A stretch of 6,762 nucleotides of DNA, from positions 1 through 6,762 of the forward strand of contig JAAVYQ010000041.1 in assembly GCA_022791215.1 (NCBI GenBank), given 5' to 3'. Positions within the stretch are counted from its first letter, which is position 1. Each line of letters opens with the position of its first letter. Below are positions 1 through 4,635 of this stretch, one piece after another. The notes under the pieces were generated by a model. The model had not been told where the DNA came from, made no database searches, and saw only the letters and a program-made list of their open reading frames with translations. The DNA comes from Bacilli bacterium (GTDB lineage Bacteria; Bacillota_I; Bacilli_A; RF39; UBA660). Made by a program: the position numbers and the translations under genes.

Positions 1-85
1 AAGGAAGTTTTTCGTCTTGGAATTTCTTTTGTATGTTAGTTTTTACTTTTTCTTTGTCATTTCTTATTAAATTAATATCTATCAT
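1..85 (-). CDS. serS: Seryl-tRNA synthetase, N-terminal fragment (runs off the left edge)
   Basis: Reading leftwards from ATG at 83-85, the 28 visible codons begin MIDINLIRNDKEKV. This matches the usual start of bacterial seryl-tRNA synthetases (MLDxxLIRxxPExV), the first strand and helix that lead into the long tRNA-binding coiled-coil arm. The enzyme charges tRNA-Ser with serine in the cytoplasm. The catalytic domain lies outside the window. A purine-rich ribosome binding site, AAAGGGTG, ends 5 bases before the ATG. The call is strongly supported by the upstream T-box leader, whose specifier codon is UCU (Ser). The N-terminal match alone would be suggestive; together with the T-box it is convincing. 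Confidence 0.88.
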   Translation of the reverse strand, partial: MIDINLIRNDKEKVKTNIQKKFQDEKLP

Positions 86-106
86 TTTTTCACCCTTTCT
101 TTTTAG

Positions 107-167
107 AAAACAAAAAGACTATTTTAGGAGCATTTTTAATGTGCGGTGCCATCCTAAATTTAGTCTT
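107..167 (-). terminator. T-box attenuator terminator
   Basis: AAGACTA pairs with TAGTCTT, and further in TTTAGGA pairs with TCCTAAA, giving a long stem that contains the T-box core in its upper part. A run TTTTTGTTTT follows. The 5' arm and loop hold the AGGATGGCACCGC element needed for the alternative antiterminator, so the two folds exclude each other, as in known T-box leaders. It also seems to be the first intrinsic terminator met by transcripts coming from the metallophosphoesterase gene upstream. Confidence 0.9.
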
Positions 168-312
168 AATTTATTATAACGGGAATTCCCCGGAAGCGTT
201 TTCACTTCGCTATAGAAGTAGATTTCATAAAGACTCATAATAGTTTGCACCAACCACTATTTCTCTAAAGTATAAGTACTTTTATTACTTAGCTTCTAAT
301 AATCGTTTTCAT
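107..312 (-). ncRNA. T-box riboswitch leader, serine-specific, upstream of serS
   Basis: This leader senses uncharged tRNA-Ser and lets transcription continue into serS when charging is low. On the minus strand it shows the T-box core AGGATGGCACCGCA (142-155), close to the consensus AGGGTGGNACCGCG. It also has the Stem I apical segment GGTTGGTGCAA, closed by AATAGT/ACTATT, an upstream AGAGA (AG-bulge region), and a basal Stem I helix TAGAAG/CTTCTA. In the specifier loop, GAAATCTA places TCT (220-222) followed by the usual A, so the specifier is UCU for serine. The bulge UGGC would pair with a tRNA 3' end GCCA, meaning discriminator G73, as expected for bacterial tRNA-Ser. Between Stem I and the T-box core there are only two short abutting hairpins (193-208 and 180-192). 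The 5' end is inferred from the promoter. Confidence 0.93.
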
Positions 313-318
313 AAGTTA

Positions 319-347
319 ATTATATAATATATTTAATGTTGTTTCAA
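319..347 (-). promoter_or_regulatory. Sigma-A type promoter of the T-box/serS unit
   Basis: A -35 box TTGAAA (342-347) and a perfect -10 box TATAAT (319-324) are separated by exactly 17 bp. Transcription should start near 312, giving a leader of about 227 nt before the serS ATG. The -35 box lies only 4 bp past the stop codon of the metallophosphoesterase gene. Confidence 0.85.
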
Positions 348-351
348 TACT

Positions 352-1329
352 TTAGCGTTTTAAAGTTAATTTATTCTCTTCTTCTATTTCTACAGTTACT
401 ATACTAGGTGTACTTGGAATAAACCATGAATATTTTGCTATACCTCTGTTAACTATACTAGCAGTTTCATCTTCGTTCAATAATATTGTTGTACTTTTTT
501 CTTCATTTGGCAAGATTACTTTACTTGGACCTCCCTGTGACACTTTAAACGCTCCTCTACACATATCGATTTTTGGAGGAAATTTTTCCCATATACCATA
601 GTCTTTCAATTCGTCACTAAACATTCTTTGTAACCATATTGGGATGTAACCATCATGTAGGTGACCGCCTATGATCAAAGTCAAATCATTATATAGTTCA
701 TTATAATTTTGTGTTATATTTCTATGTGTAAAAAATTTGTTATCATGAGATAGTAATATATTTATATTCTCTTTATTAAATCGAAAATTACATTTATCAA
801 AGCTTTCTTTTGATATTTCTAGGGCTTTATCTGGCATAGCATTAGGATTATATGCATCTCTAGTAGGAGAAAACCCTGTTATTACAACATTATCAATTTT
901 ATATTGTTCATTATTTAATACAAAAGTCCCTTGATTTCTATTTTCTATATAATTTGCTAATTCCCATTCTTTTTTTTCTTCTTCACTTAGACTTTCTTCT
1001 TTAAATGGTAAGTCATGATTACCATATGATACGAAAACTGGTGCTTGTAGTGTAAATGCAAGTTTCTCTAGATCCCTTTTTAATACTTTTATAAAATATT
1101 TATCTTGATATTTATTTATCCAAAATATTAAGTCTCCTGGTATAATAATTGCATCTACTTTCTTACCATAATTAGATTTTATGATATACTCAAATAATTT
1201 TTTCATGTAGCCTTTATAAAATAACTGTTGTAGAACTCCGTAGTGTAAATCTGATAAAGAAATAAATCTTTTATTAGAAGTATGAATACCTTCTTTTCTT
1301 ATTAAATAATTATCATTTAATATTTTCAT
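352..1329 (-). CDS. Calcineurin-like metallophosphoesterase
   Basis: A soluble protein of 325 residues with all the metal-binding motifs of calcineurin-type phosphoesterases. In order these are DLH (D27, H29), GD (D66), GNHD (104-106), a later histidine in LLSHD (H195) and GGHLH (H223, H225). These residues normally hold two metal ions that hydrolyse a phosphomono- or diester. The segment after the last motif, GHLHDGYIP, resembles the broad YaeI/YkuE-like branch, but no transmembrane segment or signal peptide is visible. The substrate cannot be told from sequence. An upstream in-frame ATG at 1342-1344 would add 5 residues. I prefer the ATG at 1327-1329 because a G-rich site GGGGGT sits 8 nt before it, while the promoter would leave the upstream ATG only about 3 nt from the transcript start. 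The gene is monocistronic up to the serS attenuator, and no terminator of its own is visible. Confidence 0.9.
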   Translation of the reverse strand: MKILNDNYLIRKEGIHTSNKRFISLSDLHYGVLQQLFYKGYMKKLFEYIIKSNYGKKVDAIIIPGDLIFWINKYQDKYFIKVLKRDLEKLAFTLQAPVFVSYGNHDLPFKEESLSEEEKKEWELANYIENRNQGTFVLNNEQYKIDNVVITGFSPTRDAYNPNAMPDKALEISKESFDKCNFRFNKENINILLSHDNKFFTHRNITQNYNELYNDLTLIIGGHLHDGYIPIWLQRMFSDELKDYGIWEKFPPKIDMCRGAFKVSQGGPSKVILPNEEKSTTILLNEDETASIVNRGIAKYSWFIPSTPSIVTVEIEEENKLTLKR

Positions 1330-1336
1330 ATTTTTT

Positions 1337-1342
1337 ACCCCC
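1337..1342 (-). promoter_or_regulatory. Ribosome binding site deciding the metallophosphoesterase start
   Basis: GGGGGT on the minus strand lies 8 nt before the ATG at 1327-1329 and overlaps the G of the upstream ATG at 1342-1344. Using the upstream ATG would put this site inside the coding region and leave that start without a properly spaced site. This supports the shorter 325-residue protein. Confidence 0.65.
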
Positions 1343-1353
1343 ATCCTGTTAAT

Positions 1354-1382
1354 ATTGTAATATATTTTGTCCTAAATGTCAA
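1354..1382 (-). promoter_or_regulatory. Strong sigma-A type promoter of the metallophosphoesterase gene
   Basis: The -35 box is the perfect TTGACA (1377-1382) and the -10 box is TACAAT (1354-1359), with a 17-bp spacer. The start point should fall near 1347. The -35 box begins 12 bp after the stop codon of the HD-GYP gene, so the metallophosphoesterase need not depend on upstream transcription. A small AT-rich dyad ATATT-GT-AATAT overlaps the -10 box, which could be an operator or simply chance. Confidence 0.85.
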
Positions 1383-1394
1383 TCTTTTTTGTTA

Positions 1395-2207
1395 CTATTC
1401 TTTTATAAATTTTTGTTTTAGAATATCATAACCATGGAATGCTACAAATTTTCTAACTAGTTCTTTATCGTATAAAATTCCTTTTCCACCATCTTTAACT
1501 TCTATCGTGCAGTTTACTAATTCTTCTAGTGTGCCTTTTAAGGATTTATTCTTTTTATATACTCGGTTTGAAAGCATTGCATCATAAGAGTCTGCTATTC
1601 CTATTATTCTTGCTCCTAATGATGGTACTATGCCTTTTGGGTAACCACTTTTGTTCATTCTTTCGTGGTGTGATAATATCATGTCTAATATTTCTTCATC
1701 TAAGTAGCCTTGCAATATTTCATAACCATGTTCGCAGTGAGTTTTCATTATTTCAAATTCTTTTTCTGTGAGACGTCCAGGCTTGCTAGTTATTCTCTTT
1801 GGGACTTCTATTTTACCTAAGTCATGGAAAAGAGCAGCTATGTAAACTTTTTTTGTCATTTTTTTATCAAGACATGCAAGAGTACATAGTTCATGCGCAT
1901 GCCTTGCAACCCTGAGAGTATGTCCTATTTTTCCTTCTTCCAACATTTCAATTTCAATATTAAGTTGTAAATATTCTGAAAATCCTTTTATTTTTTTGTT
2001 AAATTTTTCATCAATTTTAAAATTTTCTAATTCATTTGGTTTAATAATTGGTATGTTTAGTGTTTCATATAAGTATCTTAAATCATGTGGTAATACATCG
2101 TTTGTTATTAAAGGGTATGCTAAATCATAAAGATTGTCTTCTATATTTTTTATATCCTTTGGTAAAGCATTTAATTCTTCCTCGCTTAGGTTAAAGTATC
2201 CTATCAT
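1395..2207 (-). CDS. HD-GYP-type metal-dependent phosphohydrolase
   Basis: A protein of 270 residues. Residues about 1-90 form an N-terminal region I do not recognise, with no receiver, PAS, GAF or membrane segment. Residues about 92-265 are an HD-GYP-like domain. The metal ligands and signature residues are present: H96, HDLGK (H128, D129, K132), H157, HHE (180-182), GYP (188-190) and D206 in ADSYDAM. Active HD-GYP proteins break down cyclic di-GMP or related cyclic dinucleotides in the cytoplasm. Whether this one does is inference. The usual DG before the GYP (HHExxDGxGYP) is replaced: the segment reads HHERMNKSGYP. The C-terminal GTxFDP motif is also weak (KGILYDKELV). The start is supported by GGAG placed 7 nt before the ATG. 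The stop is TAG. It has its own promoter and no evident terminator before the next gene. Confidence 0.88.
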   Translation of the reverse strand: MIGYFNLSEEELNALPKDIKNIEDNLYDLAYPLITNDVLPHDLRYLYETLNIPIIKPNELENFKIDEKFNKKIKGFSEYLQLNIEIEMLEEGKIGHTLRVARHAHELCTLACLDKKMTKKVYIAALFHDLGKIEVPKRITSKPGRLTEKEFEIMKTHCEHGYEILQGYLDEEILDMILSHHERMNKSGYPKGIVPSLGARIIGIADSYDAMLSNRVYKKNKSLKGTLEELVNCTIEVKDGGKGILYDKELVRKFVAFHGYDILKQKFIKE

Positions 2208-2237
2208 TTTTTCACTCCATTTCTTGTTGTTGCACCA

Positions 2238-2252
2238 ATTATATCATGATAT
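2238..2252 (-). promoter_or_regulatory. Extended -10 promoter with overlapping palindrome, HD-GYP gene
   Basis: TGATATAAT (2238-2246) is an extended -10 element (TGnTATAAT). The expected -35 position is only a T-run with no good TTGACA match, so the TG extension probably compensates. A perfect 12-bp palindrome ATATCATGATAT (2241-2252) covers the upstream half of the -10 and part of the spacer, a typical position for a repressor site. TTGCA and TGCAA copies flank it asymmetrically. Promoter use is likely; operator function is speculation. Confidence 0.65.
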
Positions 2253-2259
2253 TTGCAAG

Positions 2260-2283
2260 AAAAAAACTAGTAATTTATACTAG
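2260..2283 (-). terminator. AT-rich intrinsic terminator after the small HD gene
   Basis: On the minus strand CTAGTA, a 5-nt loop and TACTAG form a perfect 6-bp stem followed directly by seven Ts. It begins 2 bases after the stop codon of the small HD gene. The stem is short and AT-rich, so termination may be partial. Its T-run also fills the position where the -35 box of the next promoter would be. Confidence 0.6.
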
Positions 2284-2285
2284 AA

Positions 2286-2831
2286 TTAATGTTTTATAAA
2301 GATTATATTTAGTATTATTAGGTAAGAAAGGTTAGCTATATATGAAAATTCAAATCTTTGACATTCCATTATTGATACTAATAGATCTGATATGCATACT
2401 ATCCAACTTTCTTTGTTTGTAGGCTTGGTTTCTTTGAAATTTACTTTTTCTTTTCTATTTATAAAGGGAAATATTTTTTTTAATACTACATGATGAAACA
2501 TGTGTGTTTTGATAGCAGAAGCAATATTCTCATCTATATTAAAATATTCTTGAGCATTTTTAAGTGCAGTATTTGGATGATTTAAGTAACTATTTTCTAT
2601 TTTTTCTTTTCTTCCACCAAAAAAGAAATCATGGAGTAATCCTGCTTTTGTAACTGTTTCTATGTTTGCTTTAAATATTTTTCCTAGTACAAAACTACAC
2701 TTAGAGACTCTAATTAAGTGTTCATATTTGCTACTTCCATGATGCAAATCATTTTTAGTAAGTAAAAAGTATTCATTATTTATGATATCTTTTGTTAATT
2801 CATTGTACTCTATTTTGTATTCTTTTTTCAT
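2286..2831 (-). CDS. Small HD-domain protein, putative phosphohydrolase
   Basis: A protein of 181 residues whose bulk is a single HD domain. The metal-ligand pattern H...HD...D is visible as H38 (YEHLIRVS), HD at 67-68 (GLLHDFFFGG) and D149 (CISDLLVS). Further histidines at 85, 110, 113 and 114 sit where multi-metal HD enzymes carry extra ligands. HD enzymes hydrolyse phosphoester bonds in nucleotides and related molecules; the substrate here is unknown. The last 12 or so residues (YLIILNIIFI) are very hydrophobic, which could pack as a terminal helix or touch the membrane. There is no signal peptide. AAGGAG sits 6 nt before the ATG. It has its own promoter and is followed by a terminator, so it is probably transcribed alone. 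It is not an obvious duplicate of the neighbouring HD-GYP protein, which has a larger domain and the GYP motif. Confidence 0.85.
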   Translation of the reverse strand: MKKEYKIEYNELTKDIINNEYFLLTKNDLHHGSSKYEHLIRVSKCSFVLGKIFKANIETVTKAGLLHDFFFGGRKEKIENSYLNHPNTALKNAQEYFNIDENIASAIKTHMFHHVVLKKIFPFINRKEKVNFKETKPTNKESWIVCISDLLVSIMECQRFEFSYIANLSYLIILNIIFIKH

Positions 2832-2841
2832 ACTTCTCTCC

Positions 2842-2857
2842 TTAGCTTTTATGCTAA
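2842..2857 (-). other. Short 5' leader hairpin next to the small HD gene's ribosome binding site
   Basis: TTAGC and GCTAA form a 5-bp stem with a 6-nt loop in the leader RNA. The 3' arm shares its last two bases with the AAGGAG ribosome binding site (2838-2843). It might modestly affect translation, but a stem this short could be chance in AT-rich sequence. Confidence 0.3.
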
Positions 2858-2864
2858 TACATAA

Positions 2865-2893
2865 ATTATAATATATTATATGACATAAGGCAA
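2865..2893 (-). promoter_or_regulatory. Sigma-A type promoter of the small HD gene
   Basis: The -35 box TTGCCT (2888-2893) and a perfect -10 box TATAAT (2865-2870) are 17 bp apart. The start point should be near 2858, giving a leader of about 27 nt. No convincing terminator separates this promoter from the end of the upstream ATPase/nuclease gene, so some read-through is possible. Confidence 0.82.
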
Positions 2894-2910
2894 GTTTTAA
2901 TTCTTTTATA

Positions 2911-4551
2911 TTATCTAACTATTGCTTTTTTACCATTAAATACGATAACTATTTCTTTTATGTCTTTTACTCCATCTAAGACTAGCTCTTTATAGTACTC
3001 TCTTTCTTTTATTTGTTCTTTTGCTTCTCTTGCTAGAGTTTCCATGTCTGATTCACTCTCAGATAGTTTGAATTCTACTACTACTCCTACAGTTCTGTCT
3101 ACTTTTTCTATTAGTACATCACTTCTTCTTAGTCCTGTTTCTCTGTTTGACTTAACTATGAAGTTATTGCTAGTTAATAGTATACTAAATAGTCCTAGTG
3201 AGTAGCCATGGTAAAAACTTTCATAGTTATCATAGTAACTTACACTTAATAGTTTTTGATTTAAGTAGTTTTCTATGTATTTTTTATCATCACTCAAGAA
3301 TGATTGTATAAAGTCTTCATAGTTTTCTATTGTTACTATTCTTTGTTTGTATGATATATTATCTACTATTCTTATGAAGTCTTCTTTGACTTCTTTGTTT
3401 GGTATTTTAAAGTAAGTTTTTTCACTAAATGTACTTTCTTCTTTTCTATCAAATGTTACATATCCTGTTACTAATAATAGATTTAGTAAGTTGTTTAAGT
3501 TATCTACATCTGTAAAGCTTTCATATGTTATACTTTTATCATATTTAAAATCTATACTATCACCTTGTAATAACTTTTCTATTGGTTCTTTTATTGATAC
3601 TTCGCTTAGTAGTTTCTTTATTAGTTTGTTACTTCCTGTGCTTAGCCAATATGGTTCTAGAATTTTATCTGAACAGTAGTTTAGTATACTCCAAGGATTA
3701 CATACATGAACATTACCAAATACATAGCCATCGTAATAGTCTTTTACTTCTTTGGTTAGCTCTAGATTATAGTATTTTAATATTTCTTTTGTCTCTTCAA
3801 GTGTAAAACCAAAGTATTCACTATAGTTATTACTCATAACATCATATACTTTTAGGTTATTAAATGATGAAAATAAACTTTGTCCTCCTACTCTAAGAAC
3901 TCCTGTAAGTATTCCCATTTTTAGGCTTTCATTTCCTTTTAGACTACTAGATAGTATTGGTTGGATTAAGTCCATTATTTCGTCATAAAATCCTTTTATA
4001 TATCCTTCATTTATTGGTGTATCATATTCATCTATTAATACTATTACTTTTTCTTTGTAGTAACTTTCTAAATAATTTGTTAATTTTAATAATGACTTTT
4101 TATAGTCTTCTGTGCTTCCTTGTTCTAATAGAATATTAGTAAATTTTATTTTGTTTTCTTCTTCTATACTATCTTGTAAATATCTAAATTTAGAATATGT
4201 TATACTCATAAGTGATTTTAAGCTTTCTAATACACTTTCAAAAGAATTACCTTTTAAGTCTTTAAAATCTAATCTTATCACAGGATATTTACCAAAGTAT
4301 TCCATACAGTCGCTTTTGCTTATATATAAACCATCAAATAGACTTTTATTTTCTTCTTTCTTTTCTATATTAAAGAAGTAATCTAATGTAGATAATAATA
4401 AGCTTTTTCCAAATCTTCTTGGTCTTGTATATAGTATTACATTTGCTTTAGAATTTATTAAATCTTCTATTGCTTTAGACTTATCTACATAATAATATTT
4501 ATCCTCAATTATTCTTTTAAAATTATCTACACCTATTGGTATTGGTTTCAT
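2911..4551 (-). CDS. AAA-ATPase-like protein with C-terminal PD-(D/E)XK nuclease-like domain
   Basis: A protein of 546 residues, complete for its family. The N-terminal part begins PIPIGVDNFKRIIEDKYYYVDKS, a hallmark opening of the AAA-ATPase-like family (Pfam AAA-ATPase_like). The Walker A variant TRPRRFGKS (42-50) follows, then Walker B VIVLIDEYD (169-177) and the conserved segment GILTGVLRVGGQSLFS. The C-terminal quarter fits a PD-(D/E)XK nuclease-like domain: D478 in RRSDVLI, ExK at 493-495 (VEFKL) and a following Q513. The family is widespread and often multicopy in anaerobic bacteria and some archaea. Its role is not established; defence or DNA-processing roles are only inferred from the fold. 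It has its own promoter. The start is supported by AAGGATGTGAT, one mismatch from a full anti-16S match. The catalytic residues look intact, so it is not an evident pseudogene. Confidence 0.9.
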   Translation of the reverse strand: MKPIPIGVDNFKRIIEDKYYYVDKSKAIEDLINSKANVILYTRPRRFGKSLLLSTLDYFFNIEKKEENKSLFDGLYISKSDCMEYFGKYPVIRLDFKDLKGNSFESVLESLKSLMSITYSKFRYLQDSIEEENKIKFTNILLEQGSTEDYKKSLLKLTNYLESYYKEKVIVLIDEYDTPINEGYIKGFYDEIMDLIQPILSSSLKGNESLKMGILTGVLRVGGQSLFSSFNNLKVYDVMSNNYSEYFGFTLEETKEILKYYNLELTKEVKDYYDGYVFGNVHVCNPWSILNYCSDKILEPYWLSTGSNKLIKKLLSEVSIKEPIEKLLQGDSIDFKYDKSITYESFTDVDNLNNLLNLLLVTGYVTFDRKEESTFSEKTYFKIPNKEVKEDFIRIVDNISYKQRIVTIENYEDFIQSFLSDDKKYIENYLNQKLLSVSYYDNYESFYHGYSLGLFSILLTSNNFIVKSNRETGLRRSDVLIEKVDRTVGVVVEFKLSESESDMETLAREAKEQIKEREYYKELVLDGVKDIKEIVIVFNGKKAIVR

Positions 4552-4578
4552 ACTTGCATCACATCCTTGTTACTTATT

Positions 4579-4607
4579 ATTATACAATAATAAACAGACA
4601 AACACAA
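4579..4607 (-). promoter_or_regulatory. Sigma-A type promoter of the ATPase/nuclease gene
   Basis: The -35 box TTGTGT (4602-4607) and a perfect -10 box TATAAT (4579-4584) are 17 bp apart. They lie in the short gap after uvrB, so the ATPase/nuclease gene is probably transcribed on its own, possibly with read-through from uvrB. Confidence 0.78.
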
Positions 4608-4635
4608 GATAAATGCTTAAAGTAGGATTCTCTAC

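Noticed and set aside
181..190. 10-bp palindrome GGGAATTCCC as an operator
   Set aside because: It falls inside the T-box leader and is better explained as part of the small hairpin CGGG-GAATT-CCCG (180-192) in the RNA.
1351..1364. Dyad ATATT-GT-AATAT over the metallophosphoesterase -10 box as a regulator site
   Set aside because: It is short and made almost only of A and T, so it is expected by chance near a -10 box. It matches no Fur, PerR or Rex consensus that I know.
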